Assembly (NCBI GenBank): GCA_030704615.1
Contig: CM060734.1
Span: forward strand, 12,588,001 to 12,652,000
DNA: 64,000 nucleotides
Origin: Takakia lepidozioides
Taxonomy: Eukaryota; Streptophyta; Takakiopsida; Takakiales; Takakiaceae
Direction: 5' to 3'
The notes under the pieces are model-generated. The model made no database searches and had not been told where the DNA came from. It worked only from the letters and a program-made list of their open reading frames with translations. The translations under genes and the position numbers were made by a program. Of the stretch, positions 11,903-24,760 are shown one piece after another. How positions within the stretch are numbered: the first letter of the stretch is position 1; the number at the start of each line of letters is the position of its first letter.

Positions 11903-14465
11903 ATGGTGTCAAGAGGACGTAGGACGAGCAAGCCAGGTGAAGGTACACGGCGTAGGCAAGCCAATGAGGCAGCCAATGCGGAATTGGAGCGAGAGCGGCT
12001 TCGTGTACAGGCATTAAAAAAGAAGCAACAAAGAGCGATGACAAAGGAGAAGAGGTTACGTGAGGAGAGGTTACGTGCACAGACTGAGGCACCTTCTGCT
12101 GAGCATAGTGATGTGGCAAATAGATCTGAACGTAGGAAACAACAACTCGTCATGGCCATTGTAGCATACATGGAGGACACTGTTGGAAACCAAAACATTG
12201 AAACTAGACAGGAGATCTGGAAAAAGATTTTCCCGAACCAAGACATTCGGAAGAACAAGCCGCGATTGTGAACAACATTGCTACCTCTTTAACTGTGTAC
12301 AAAGGTGCACACTCCAAGGACCATTTGGCAGCAAAATATGCGGTTCTTTCGAGTATTGTCTCTAAGAATAGTGGGAGATCCACAGCGAAGGTCCTTGGAG
12401 TGCATCCTCGAAACATCTATCTGGCAAAAGAAAGGAGGAGGATTCTTGAAAATGAGGATGTTGGAGTTTTATGGGCACTTGGTGGCAGGAAAAAAAGAAA
12501 TGATACTTTGGGTGACGATGTCAAAGCGTTGGTCACAGAGTTTTGGGATCAGAATACTCGAGTCTCTCCAAATAAGAAAGATATCTGTCGCAAGCGTATG
12601 GGACGAAAACTCTACAGGAAGCATGCCACTCAATTTCTCGATGTCACTCAGGTTCGGGTCTGAAATACCACTTATCCTTGAACGATGATATGTTTTGATG
12701 GGGAGATGTTTGGAATGTGGAGTTCATAAGCTACCGATGTGCCCGCCTGAAGAATTGTTGACGACACCTTTGCAGCATGAGGGCGACGACATTCCAGATT
12801 TTGGTATGGTTAGATGGAGGCGTTTTGAAAGAGAAATCATTGGATTTGATGAGAAAGGGGATGCCCAAAAAAGGGTGAAGTTGAAATTTGTCGAGAGCCC
12901 TGCCCCCACTGTGGTCTCCTACTTGAAAGATAAGTTGAAAGAGTTTGTGAAACACAATTTTACTGCACAGTGGCAAGACAAGCAATTCAGAGAATGTTCG
13001 AGAAGTTCCCTGCAGATACGGTGGTGTCAGTTATTGACTTCGCCGAGAATTACAGCTTCAAAGAGCAAAATGAGATACAATCTATGCATTGGTATTCTGA
13101 GCAAATGACAATCCTCGTGCATATAATCTATTATCATGCATTGGACAGTGGTACAGAGGATGGGGAGAGGAGAATTGTGAAGGTGACTCATTTTTACCTC
13201 TCTGATGATCATGAACATGATACTTTGTTTGTTCAACATGCTTTCAGGTAACTTTGTGTTGTTGCTGGTGCTTTCACATGCATGAAGAGGATTCTGATTA
13301 GAATAATTGGAGTAAATGTGCGCTTATAGTGTGCAATGGGGTTATTGGTACAATGATTGTTGATATGGTATTTTAGGGTTTTCTGGTCAGCTACAGGGGT
13401 GGTCCCTGCTCATCAGATGAAAATGTATGGTGCAGGTTGCATTTGAAATGGTCAGCCGATAATGGTATCAAGTTTTCCCAACATTGGGTATGGTCAGATG
13501 GTGCAGCTTCGCAATTCAAAAGTAGACGAGCTTTCTACTTTGTGGCAAGGTACCCTTCAATATCAGGTGGTGTGCACATGCTTTGGAGTTTCTTTGGATT
13601 TGGGCATGGAAAAGGAGAACATGATGGTCAAGGGGCTGTAGTGAAAAATGCATTGAGTCGAGAGCAGTTGAAAACAAATGGGGCAAAGCTTCAAAATGCA
13701 AAGGATGCAACCTCGTGGTTAAAAACAAATTGGTCAGAAGGGGCAGTGTCCTCATATGAAGGGGGGAGAAGTCAGCAGATTACCAGGGTGTTTTGGGAGG
13801 TTCTCGAAGGTGACGTTGATTGCTCCCATGCCTTTGACTGTGATGTTATAAAAGGAGTGAGGTCTGTCCATTCTATTTTGGGTTTCAGTGTGCAAAACCC
13901 AACATTGTTGCGAGTAAAAGCATTTGCATGTTTCTGTGCTTCTTGTATTGATGGTAATTGGGACGACAAGCCATGCAGGATGTTGGAAATTGTGCACTTT
14001 GGCACCCTTGTCAAACAATCAAGTGGGTCGTCCTGATCATGATTCAGATGCCCAATATATCAGATTTGCTACACATGGGTGATCATTTTGCTGTTAAGGC
14101 GGCTGAAGGGAACAGTGAAGGGGATCGCTTCTGGATTGTTCTATGTGAGAAGGAGAAGTATATGGTGGATATTGGCTTCATGGATGGGTGGGGAAACAAA
14201 TTTGAAGCTGGGGAGGTGGTGGTCGTTGGCAGGTCAGATTGTCAATCTATCCTATAACCCTTTCAATGAATTATTAGCATGCTAGGACAAGTTTTTTAAG
14301 GTTAATACTAAAATATATAGCAATGTACATCTGTTGTACAGATATTACGAAAGATCTGGCCGCGATGAGTGTCACTACAAATTGTGTAAGGATGATGTCC
14401 CGAAGGCTGTGATATATTCACATTTGGTTCGTGCTATAAAGTTTGAAAAGGGAACTACAGATTGA
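11903..14465 (+). pseudogene. DDE-type transposase gene of unassigned superfamily
   Basis: A basic, coiled N-terminus (11,903-12,250, Arg/Lys/Glu-rich) leads into a helix-turn-helix-like block (AKVLGVHPRNIYLAKERR). A Cys pair (CLECGVHKLPMCPPE) follows, then three motifs that look like a DDE catalytic core: VVSVIDFAENYSFKEQNEI near 13,030, WSDGAASQFKSRRAFYF near 13,500 and FFGFGHGKGEHDGQGAVVK near 13,600. A C-terminal domain runs to a stop at 14,465. Introns at about 13,250-13,434 and 14,233-14,340 have GT-AG ends. Frames shift near 12,240, 12,660 and 12,975, so the copy is broken. I cannot assign the superfamily, and no terminal repeats were located. Confidence 0.6.
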
Positions 14466-15315
14466 AGGGAGGTGTCCCTGCTTGTGTATTGTCAGAAGAG
14501 GCATTTGAGGGAATCACAAATAGTATTGATAGGCACTATTGATATCACAAAGAGACTGTAATAGTGAACTTTCAGTTTAATTGATGTGCCATTGTGCACT
14601 TTTTGGCATATAAGTACTGACCTAGTTTTAAAAGCTTATCCCTGTCAACATTTGTATACAGGCACAGTGATTTTAGGGATTCTTGCCGTCTCTGCTTCGG
14701 ATGTTAAACTGCCATATGGATTCTTGATTCAAGAGAACAAGAGGGAACAAACACTACCTCTGTGAGGGGCTCATGGATTTACCTTGATATACACAATTAG
14801 TTTGGGCTTTTCAAATCGCCTCTACATTGATTCAGATCTGGTTTGCGTTCCTCCCTTTCTGCTTCAAATATCCGTGTGCCCATATTCTTTTCCTATTCAC
14901 CTTCCTGCGCTGCCAGTTGTAGCATCTTCTTTTGCAGTCCTTCAGTCACATTGGCATTGTAATCATCTTGACTGTCTCTATCTTTTCTTTTCTCTCCCTG
15001 TCCTCTAGGAAGCCTATTGACATTGGGTGGACTTGAAACAGGAGTACATTAATGTCTCTGTGACTAAATGCCGGCCTTGTGACCTCGTGTCCTTGTTTGT
15101 TTCGACCTAAAGCGCTTTGCTTCAGGTAAGGTAGTGCATTGGATTTAGTTGGAAAGCTTGGGGCCTTTCCCTCTTTAGAATATGCCTACACAGGCCATTC
15201 CCTGCAACTCCCTGGAGTGTGATCTCTGAATGGTAACAAGCGGACTCCTACCGCTTGGGGGCAGCCCCTCCACCCAAATTGGGCAGTCGTATGCTCTGTC
15301 TAGCATACTCGGCAC
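14466..15315. other. Spacer before a LINE, no gene seen
   Basis: No coding content that I recognise. The last 200 bp may be the 5' UTR of the LINE that starts near 15,316. No terminal repeat matching the left side of the DDE transposase was found. Confidence 0.35.
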
Positions 15316-15789
15316 TTGGGCTCGGGTTGGTTCCTGTGCTTAAACTTATGGCCTGCGAAAACAATCAAAAATTTAGCTCCTATCAACATCAACACTCCTC
15401 AGGGTGATCCCTGGGAATTGGTTACTTATCCCAAATCTGGGGCTTCATGTGTAGTTTTTGGGGTGAATCCCAGGATGGACGATGTGTCCTTTAAAACTAC
15501 ATGCTCTAGCTTAGGCTTGCAGTTCATGGCTAATGGTACCATCTCGAGACTTGATAACAGGGGTACGTTGAAGGTTGCAATGACCAAAAGTGCTTCTAAT
15601 AGAGTCCCACATCAATTCAATCTCAAAGAAGTTCGTCCCTTGACTGGCTGGAGAGCGGTCTTAGACATTGGTGATTCAATGGGGCGCTCTAGGAAGACAA
15701 CCAAGGGCAACAACTTCAACTTGAGAGTTTCTAATCGATTTGATGCTCTGGATGAGGTTGAATCCAAACAGCCAGAAGGACAAGATGCC

Positions 15790-16200
15790 CCTAAGTGTAC
15801 GGAACCTGAACGTCCTGAATCTGAAGGATTTGGTACTCTGAATGGTTTACCAATCCTCAAGGTTTACACAAGACGAACAAATTCTATACACAGGGTAATT
15901 GTCCCCAAGCCGTCAGATGGACAATCTGTCCCTAAGTGTGCAGAGCCTGAACGTCGTGTAACTGAAGGATTTGGTACTCTAAATGGTTTACCAATCCTCA
16001 AAGTCTACACAAGACGAGCAAAATCTATACACGGGGTAATTGTCCCCAAGCAGTCTGACGGACAATCTGCCCCTATGTGTGCGGAGCCTGTGCGTCGTGT
16101 AACTGAAAGATTTGGTACCCTGAATGGTTTACCAATTCTCAAAGTTTACACAAGACGAGCAAAATCTACACATGGGGTAACTGTCCCCCCTTTGCAGAAC
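15790..16200 (+). repeat. 141-bp coding tandem repeat, three units
   Basis: Units start near 15,790, 15,931 and 16,072, an exact 141-bp (47-codon) period that keeps the frame. Each unit encodes EPER(P/R).TEGFGTLNGLP, then ILKVYTRR and IVPK.SDGQS. The third unit ends about 10 codons early. The repeats lie between the putative ORF1 region and the endonuclease of the LINE. Confidence 0.9.
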
Positions 16201-17097
16201 GGTTGGCCGTCCAGGAGCAATCACAAGCTACCTAGACGACAAACAATTCACACGCAAAGGGCTGGCTTGCGGCTGGCCACTTTCAACTTCTCAGGGTTGA
16301 CCAACCAAAGGAAACAACTTGAAGTGGGACAAGTTCTTCGGACTAATGATATTCATATCTGTGTTGGGCAAGAAACATGGGAAACGTCGGATAAACTGGT
16401 TGGAGATGTTATTGGTTATAAATGGGCAGGTAAGATGTGTACTCTCAAGGCAGCCTCTGCCAAACGCGGTCAAAAAGGGGTCGGATTCTTTGTCCGTGAT
16501 TTCTTGTTTGACAATTGTGAAATTATCAACAAGGGTTTGAGGTACGAGCATAGTATCTGGCTAAAACTGAATTTGAAGGGCGGCATGAGTACAAAGGACC
16601 TCTTTGTTGGTTGTGTTTACATGCCCACAGAGGGGACCCTTAGTGCTGACGCAGACAAGGCCTTCGAAGATGTAAAGCTGGACTGTGCTTCGTTCCTTGC
16701 CAAAGGTCAGGTGGTACTATTGGGGGACTTCAATGCCCGGGTGGGCAAAGGGATCCATCAGGACGATATCATTGGACCTTTTGGTGAGGACGAGCTGAAT
16801 TCTAATGGCAGACGGTTAATTAACTGTCTAGAAGAGCTTCAGCTTTTGACCTTGAATAACAGGACAAGAGGTGACCAAGTGCAGTGGACTCGTGAGAAAT
16901 CCCAAACTGGGGAACGTTCCATTGTGGACTATATCATAATGGACAAAATTTTGTTCCCCCAGTGTGCCAATGTGTTGATCGACAGAACTGATATTGGTAC
17001 CTCTGACCACTTCCTGGTTTGGACTGAGATCAAAAGGTGTTTTCCCACCACCAAAAATTCCACAATGAGGAGGTCAAGGCTGAGTACGTCCAGGCCT

Positions 17098-18245
17098 TGC
17101 AGAGGCGGAACCATAGGCCATCTCTCCACACTGTGTCATAAGCCTTTTTGACATCTAGGAAAAAGACATAAGTGGGTTTCCCTTCTTTTTTCCTTCCCTG
17201 GATAATTGGGCTTAGAGTGAAGATATGATCCACACAGCCCCTGTTTCGCCGAAAGCCAGCTTGGCCTTCGTGGAAACAACCTCTAGACTCCAGATCAACC
17301 TCGAGACGAGTACTTATAACTCTGCAGAATGTCTTGCCAACAACATTGAGGAGCGTGATGCCACGGTAGTTCCCCGGTTCTTCTTTGTCACCCTTCTTGT
17401 ATAGATTGACAATGACCCCCTGTCGCCAGCGAAAGGGGATCATTTCAGTCTTCCAGATAAGGTTAAAGAGGAGAACTAGGGCCTCTATCATGGGATCGCC
17501 ACCGTGCTTGATAAGCTCGTTGACAATACCATCAGGTCCACCAACTTTATATCCATTTCAATGTTAATTGCATCCACAATCTCAGAAGAACTAATGGGAG
17601 CATTATAAGCCATTGAAATATACTCCAGTTCATCAGGGCTGTTTTGAATCATAGGAACAGTTTTTCCAACTGTGTCCCTCCATTCAGCAGAAGACCCCTC
17701 ACTGTTAGGCCCTTGTATTTCTGCCAAGGATACTGTAGTGAGTTTCAAAGGTTTTGACAATGTCAACCGATGAAGTCACCACTGCACCTTCAGTAGTCTT
17801 CAGCGCTTGTACTTGCTGACCGTTTTTCGGCTTGTACAAACGTTGAAGGGCCAACCAGAATTTCTTGTCATTACTACCATGGTGGTTTGAGTTCATTTCA
17901 CTGTATAACTTGTCCCAGTATAATTTCTTCTGAGACCTAACAAGCTGATTGATATCTTTACGGAGCTGGTAGTACCTCGCCCACAATTCTCTGTTGGTTT
18001 CCAAATTGCAGCACTCTTTATAGAGGGCTCGTCTCTCAGCTATCTTGAGTTTAATCTCATTAGTCCACCAATTAACTGCTCTACCGCAGACAATTAGTTT
18101 CTTCCCAATGATCTTGTCAGCCACGGAGGAAACGAAACTCTCCCAAGAGTCCACTGCCCTTTTGACTTCATTTCTTGCGTTAACAGAGTGTGACTGAAGT
18201 TCTTGGAGCGATTGGACAAAATGAGGGAGAGCCTCTTGGTCTTGT
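17098..18245 (-). other. In-place inverted segment of the LINE
   Basis: Minus-strand coding in this block fills the gap between the two flanking plus-strand blocks. The endonuclease side ends as FHNEEVKAEYVQALQ near 17,095 and should continue with the linker, which starts on the minus strand at about 18,245 (DQEALPHFVQSLQELQ). The RT block on the minus strand ends as GLWFRLCKA near 17,100 and should continue with GIKGKMWRVVHNLY, which is on the plus strand at 18,249. Breakpoints are good to roughly 10 bp. No repeat at the two breakpoints was obvious. Confidence 0.85.
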
Positions 18246-20369
18246 GGGATCAAGGGAAAGATGTGGAGAGTTGTCCACAACTTGTATGCTCACACCAAAA
18301 GCTGTGTCACTGTTAACGGACAAAAGTCCAACTTCTTTGACATAGACCAAGGTGTAGCTCAAGGATGTACTCTCTCCCCTCTACTCTTCAATGTTTTCAT
18401 CAATCAACTCCTCGAGGATGTGGAAAGTGAGGGATTTGGGTTAAGGGTGGGTGATACCACCATACCAGCCCTTATGTTTGCGGATGACTTCGCAGGCATA
18501 GGGGAGACTCCAACCAATCTCCAGGAATTGATTGATTGCGCGAAGAGATACTTTGATCTTTGGGGGCTAGAGGCTAATGTCAGCAAATGTGCAGTGGTAG
18601 CATTCAACAACAGAGGAGAGGGAGGAAGTGATCTTAAGTGGCAGTGGGGTAGCCAAGAGATCCCGGTCCTCCCTTCCTACACTTACCTGGGCGTTGAGTT
18701 CTCCTCCAATTGTAATTGGGATGCACATATCCGGAAAGTTGTTCAAACTGGCAAGGGCAAAGCTCTGGGGCTCACTAAATTTTTCCACTGCAGAGGGGTC
18801 ACCTCTGAGGTTAAGAAAACCATGCTTTGTCGCGTTATTAGACCTGCCTTGGAGTACGGATCTGCTATATGGGTTGATAACTCCAACCAGGCTAAGTCTC
18901 TAGAATCCATTCAAGTGGGGGTGCTTAAGGAGTGTATGTCAGCATGCTCCAAAACAGCCAATGTGGCTGTTCGGGGTGAGTTTGGCATTCCGTCCTTACG
19001 CTCCCGACGAGATGAATTCAAGGTCAGATGGTGGGGTCAGCTGCAACATATGCCCAACACCAGATATCCTAAATTAATCGACTCTATATCTTGGAAACAA
19101 GACCGCCCTGTCAAACAGGCTAAGTCCTGGCAGAAGAGAGTAGAAGAGATCCTCAAGGACCTGGACCTGGATCCGCAAGTCTTGACCCTGCTTTTAAATC
19201 TGACTTAGAGGCTGTAGTGTCCTCAGCCATGTCTGTTGCCATGAGATTGTCTGATGAAAATGAAGTTAGGCAAAAACTTCCCTGAACTTGTTTCCAGTCT
19301 GTGACATGGGGGAGGACATCTTGGATGACCTCAAGGGTCTACCCACTCTCGGCACTAGACTGAAATTTAAACTCAGGGCAGGAAGCCTACCTTTGAACAG
19401 CAAACAGAAGCAGAGAGGAAAGGGAGAGTGCAATTGCCCGTTGTGTGGGCAATCTGAATACAGTATTCATTTTCTGATACACTGTCCGGGGTTCTCTCAC
19501 CAAAGAGACGCTCTCTTCAAATCTATTAAGGGAATTGTGCCTGTACCCCTGTTTACCAACTTTGAAAATCTCGAGGCTGAGCCAAAAGCCCAGGCCCTTC
19601 TGAGGCCTAGTTTTTGGGCAAATCACACACAGCAGATTGATGCTTGTGTGAAGGGATTTCTAGAGGATATCTGGAAAACCCGGATTAATTCTTTATATGG
19701 AGGTAAGTCTTACTACCAACGTCAGCCCTTGACAGAGGTAGGTTCTGTCCCTTTTGTTCCCGCTCAAACTGGGCGCGGGGTCAATGGCCACAAGGCTACG
19801 GCAAACAACGTCTTATGAGTACAATCTATCTTTTCTTTTGTAATGCTTCTCCTTGCATATCTTGTTTCCACCATATTTATGAATGGCAGCTCGTCTTCAC
19901 TGAGTTCTTCACACCTCAGAAGTTCACCATTACTTGAGAATTCCGCAAAAGCTGCCTTCCCCATCCAGGGATTCTTCTTCCTTTGCCCAATAGTCTCCCT
20001 TTCCATGCTGTTCTGCTCTCTTGACGTTCCTGGACAAACTTTCCAGCACGTCGGCGCTCGCGCGTCGGCGCTGCGCTCACAGGTGTTGGCGCACTAGCGC
20101 CATCTCCACCACACCATGACGTCCAAACGCCAAAGGACGGCTGCCAACGAGGTAGACTACCCGTCTCCCTCATGTCGACCTGATTCCCCTCTGCTTCTTC
20201 TTCCTGCCCCTGTCTCTCATCAAGCCTCTCCTTTGCGTCAGTACTCCACAAGGAGTGCTGATGTTCAAACACTTCGGACCAAATCTCCATCTTACAAACG
20301 AAATGCATCTCGGAGGAGACTCTGCAGCAAGTGCTCGTTGCCCGTGACAATGACTCGGAGGAGCGGTTG

Positions 20370-21299
20370 GCTTCCCTAGACAAAGACTGGGAGACACGGA
20401 TGGCTTCCCTTAACAAAAATTGGGAAAAACGCATGGATTCCTTTGACAAAGATTGACAGAAACGCATGACTTCCTTGGACAAAGATTGGCAGAAGCGCAT
20501 GACAGACAGATACACAGACTTGGAGAACAATATGCGAGTTCAGGATAGCGTTTTGCGGGCCTCTCTTCAGGAGTGCACTAGCAAACTTCAAGGTCTGGCG
20601 AAACATCTCAATGACAAATCCACACATATGCGTCTTTCAAAACTTGAAGGCGAAGTGAAGATCTTCACAGAGAAGAGCCTCCCAGATCCCCTCACAACAA
20701 GCATCCACCTGCAGGTGGAATCCCTTAGCAAAGAGCTGGAAACACACAGAACTGCGACGTCTACAATGGCTCGGGAGCTCCAAGCTCACAAGGCAGAGGC
20801 CTCCTCCTGGGCTAATATAGTTAAGGGGAGCACATCCAACAACAGTCCTCACTCTCTGGAGGAGACAGTCTTGGCTACCTTGTGAGAGGAACAACAACGG
20901 GCTTTCAAAGCCCTTAACATCAGGGTCACTGTGAAGCTAGAGGGCCTTGCTGAGGGGGACCCTCTTGACGCTGCCACCAGCCTTATTCAGCAAAACCTTG
21001 CTCTCCCACGGGGCGCGAGTGGCATTGAAAGGGCTTGGCGTGCAGGATCTTCAGAGCACAAAATCCTCTTCATTAGATTCAAGGACAAGTGTGCTCGGGA
21101 TAGAGTCCTCAGGCAGAGGCCTCAATTGAGAGGTCAGGGTATGTACCTCAACGATGACTTGACCCCTTTGCAATACAACGCCATGCGGGCGCAACTCTTG
21201 CAGGTTAAGCAAGCTCGAGCTCAAGGGCACTATGCCGTGTACCGAGATGGGAGGGTAATTGTCCGGGAGCACGAACGTCACCCCTCTAGCTCTAAATAG
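20370..21299 (+). pseudogene. LINE ORF1, coiled coil plus RNA-binding-like C-terminus
   Basis: A single frame runs through this region, interrupted by TGA at 20,454-20,456 and 20,883-20,885. The N-terminus is an 11-residue heptad-like repeat (SLDKDWQKRMT), followed by coiled coil. The C-terminal part (20,931-21,299) has ILFIRFKDKCARDRVLRQR and MYLNDDLTPLQY, which resembles the RNA-binding domain of L1-type ORF1 proteins. An ATG-started frame at 20,116 lies upstream in another frame. ORF1 proteins bind element RNA and act as chaperones, which is family knowledge and not shown here. Confidence 0.6.
20373..20504 (+). repeat. 33-bp coding tandem repeat, four units
   Basis: Four 33-bp units, each beginning TCC(C/T)T and encoding an 11-residue unit of the form S(L/F)DKDWxxRM(A/T/D). 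In the third unit the Trp codon TGG is TGA. The period of 11 residues fits a coiled-coil extension of LINE ORF1. Confidence 0.9.
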
Positions 21300-21302
21300 G
21301 GG

Positions 21303-24300
21303 TTGGGGCACCATGAGACTAACGCACGCTCACATCTACACATTGGCTCATGGAACTGTAATGGCTCGTTGTGGAGCCACCCTCAAGGGCTTCTAGATAT
21401 TCTTTCCAAGTGTGATGTTCTTTTTCTTTTGGAAACTCATGCGTATGAAGGAAAGGACCCCCCTTTTATTCTCGGGTATAGATTTCAGTCAGTGATTCGT
21501 CCACGTACAGGTCTCAAAGGATCTGGAGGTGTGGCTTGTTACTTTGCTGATTGGCTTCTCCCACTTATCTCCTTCCCATACAAAGACCCACTGGCAAGGT
21601 ACATTTGGTGTCACATCAAAGGCTACAACATCATGCCGGCGGGATGTTATTTTGCTTCGGCCGCATCTCCGCACAGCGGCCTACATATTCAAACAGATTC
21701 ACCATATGTTCCATTGGAAGACGATATGGCCCGTCTCTGTACCCCACAAACAGACATTTTCTTGGTTGGAGATTTCAACGCCCGTACAGGATCACTACAG
21801 GCCCCCACCTTCGACCACACACATCCAACGCTCGCATACGGAATTGGAGAGGCAAAGTGCAGATTCCTCTTGAGAAATCACAAGTTACGGTCACCATCTA
21901 CTCAAGTTTTGTGAAACTCAGGGGTTGTCCATTTACAATGGAACAACCAACTTCAAATCCTCCAGCCAGTTCACTTGCCACACGTACAAGGGCCAAAGCG
22001 TGGTTGACTATCTCTTGGGGAGCCCCAACAAGCCTGATAGAATAAGCTCCTTTTACATCACGAGGTACCCGGATTCTGATCACTCTTGCCTTTCCTTTGC
22101 ATTTCCTTCCATCTCCCTCCCCGTGAGGATCCCCTCTGCGTCTCTTCCCTTACACCCACGTATCCACTTTAATACCCCTTTCTCTCATTTACACGACGCC
22201 GAGTATGAAACATACCTAACGTCAACCCTCCCTTCCATTCTACATCTATCATCTCCTAACGACAAGGCTACACATCTTACTCAAGCCCTTTGGGACTCAG
22301 CCCTGCGATCCTTTCCCGTCACCCTTCCATCTACCTCCTCACCCTCCTCCACTCGTCGTTACGCACCATTTTATGATGAGGAATGCAAGACTGCTAGACG
22401 TCGCATCAAATTTTTACTACTTGATACCAATTTTTCTCCAGAGTCCACTAATCTTGCTCTTAAGCACTATAAGTCCCTCATTAGATCCAAAAAGCAAGCC
22501 TACACTATCAAGTTGCAATCTTCTTTCCTTGCTAAAATCAGATTTTCTCCTCAATCTTTTTGGTCCCTCCTTAAACCTCATAGAGATCCCCCCCCAATCA
22601 CTGACATGCATGTCTGGCATGAGTATGCACAGTCTTTGTACCATTCCCCAACCCAAACTCCTTCTCCTATAACCTCTAAACCCCTTCGCTTCTCTCTCTT
22701 TACTACAGCCAATGTCAGTAAGGCAATCAAGAAGCTGCAAAATGGCAGAGCGGTGGACATTTCAGGACTTCAGAGTGAATTCATCAAGCATTCTGCACCT
22801 ACTTTAGCCCCTTTTATAGCTAACCTCTTCAATGAGGTGGTGCAACGGGGCTTTCCAACAGAGTGGACAAAGAGCATCATCCACCCACTTTTTAAGAGCG
22901 ATGACAGGCTCGCACCTACAAACTATCGTACTATCATGGTGTCCTCATTACTTGCTAAACTGTTTGGGGCAGTAGTGGCCATGGAACTGGATGATTGGGC
23001 TGAGTACTCTCGCATTCGTGCTGAGGGACAGGCAGGTTTCCGTCGAAACCGATCCACTATTGACCACATCTTCACTCTTCAAGTTATGGTGGAAAGTGCA
23101 CGCTATGACAAAAGAATGGTCTATGTTTGCTTCGTGGACTTTCACAAAGCCTTTGATTCAGTTCCTCGGGACCTTCTATTAAAACGGCTCCATAGAGTGG
23201 GAGTCCCTCCAAACATCCTTTGTGCCATCTCTTCTATGTATGAGATTGTCACTGGCATGGTCAACGTCGTTGGTGAATTCTCAGCCGAGATCCACAGCAA
23301 CATTGGAGTCAAACAGGGCTGCCCCCTTTCACCTACCCTGTTCGGGATCTACATTGACGCCTTGGAGAATTACATATCAAAAAACCGTGGGGTTGGGGTC
23401 CCATTGGATGGGGGACCAACCCAATCAGATCTCCTCTATGCTGATGATGTCGCCCTTTTGGCACAATCCCCGGTCTTTCTGCAACGCCATCTGAAAATCT
23501 TGGAACAGTTCTGCAAAGACTATGGGATGCAGGTCAATCTTAGCAAGACCAAGATCATGGTCTTCAATGGCCAGGCTGACCGTAGATTCATCTTCAACCA
23601 GCAGGAAATTGAGATTGTGAAATCATACCGGTACCTAGGTCTGGTTATCCGCTCCCCCAAGTTTCACTTTGCAGCCACTGCCTTGGACAAGTTGACTAAA
23701 GGTAAGGCGGCCTCCGTCCGCCTTCAGGCCAAATGCAAGCAAGCATCCCCCGACCAAAAAGTGGCTGTTTGACACCGTCGTCAGCCCTGCTACCATCTAT
23801 GGTTGTGAGTTCTGGGCACCTGGTGTCCCTGTCTCCTGGTGGGAAAAGAATTTGGAACCATTACAGTCATCTTTTCTCCAAGCAATGCTTGGCGCCAGGA
23901 GCACAACTCCATCTCAGATCCTAGGTGCAGAGTTTGCATGTGTACCATTGCAATCCGAGGCCCTCTTCAGGCTTACAATCTTTCTCCATAGATTGCAGGC
24001 CCTTCCACCCAAAGGGCTAGTGGCAAGGGCCCTCACAACATCTATGAGGCTCAAAGGTGCAGGTTTCAAGAACTCCTGGTATGCTCGAGTGGACAGTTTA
24101 TTTCAACGTAACGGACTTTCTACTGCTTTCCTATTACCAATGAACCCAGATGAGGTGGACATCACATCCAGACATGACCGCAACAGACTCATTCGGAGAG
24201 AGCTTATGGAATTACATGTCAAGAGAACTTGGATGCTACCCAATCTCACGACAAAGCTCCACTTCTATCGAGAGACATTCTTGGTGCTCCGCGATGATAG

Positions 24301-24646
24301 AATCTTGAGACCAAATTACCTTTCAGCACCCTTATCTCCTTCCCTCTTGAGGGCATTGGGGCGGTTCAGGGTGGGTTCCCACAACCTACGGATAGAGACT
24401 GGCAGATGGGAAAACCTGCAACGGGAGGACCGCCTATGTCCAGCTTGCATAGGGCGCAGCAAGGAAATTGAAACTGAAGAACACTTCTTCTTCTACTGCC
24501 CTCTTTACTACGAGATCCGTGGGAGATTTCACTGTTTATTCAGTGGAACCCAAACTCTCACTGATGTCTTTCACTATGAGGATCAAAAATGCGTGGCAGC
24601 CTACCTACGCGAGGCCTTCACCCTTAGACAATCGCTAGAACATTAA
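21303..24646 (+). pseudogene. LINE ORF2, endonuclease and reverse transcriptase
   Basis: The endonuclease has GSWNCNGSLW, LLETHAYEG, VGDFNARTG and, after a frame change near 21,890, the end block YPDSDHSCLSF. The RT block has HPLFKSDDRLAPTNYR, GQAGFRRNRSTIDHIFTL, motif A VCFVDFHKAFDSV, QGCPLSPTLF, active site LLYADDVALL and SKTKIMVFN. A second frame change near 23,765 leads to a C-terminal region with a Cys/His finger (CPACIGRSKEIETEEHFFFY). The protein nicks DNA and primes reverse transcription at the target. All catalytic blocks are present, but the two frame changes break it. Confidence 0.85.
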
Positions 24647-24760
24647 TTGTGGTTTCTGGATTTGTTCCTCTCTCATGTTTTCTTCCATTTTGTCCCATAA
24701 GCTCTACGAGCTTTCCGCGGACGTTATAAAGCACCATTTCATTTCATTTCACTACACTTC

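Larger units (their letters stand above)
15316..19818 (+). mobile_element. LINE with endonuclease and RT, internally inverted
   Basis: One frame (15,316-17,095) has a 5' ORF1-like part with three 47-aa repeats, then an AP-endonuclease (LATFNFSGL, VGQETWE, VGCVYMPTEG, LGDFNARVG, DIGTSDHFLVW). From about 17,098 to 18,245 the continuation lies on the minus strand: linker, then RT fingers (RQGVIVNLYKKGDKEEPGNY, GQAGFRRNRGCVDHIFTL) and motif A (FLDVKKAYDTVW). At 18,249 plus-strand coding resumes with QGCTLSPLLFNVF and the active site LMFADDFAG. A C-terminal Cys-rich finger (CNCPLCGQ, FLIHCPGF) ends at 19,818. Frameshifts near 19,195 and 19,280 and the inversion disable it. Confidence 0.85.
20100..24760 (+). 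mobile_element. Nearly full-length LINE (ORF1, endonuclease, RT)
   Basis: The element contains an ORF1 (20,370-21,299) and an ORF2 (21,303-24,646). It ends after a short (CATTT)3 tract at 24,734-24,751, a tail type typical of several non-LTR clades. It has the same order of domains as the preceding LINE but is a different family by sequence. Frameshifts and TGA stops show it is inactive. The 5' boundary is not sharply defined. I placed it just before the first coherent coding. Confidence 0.8.
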
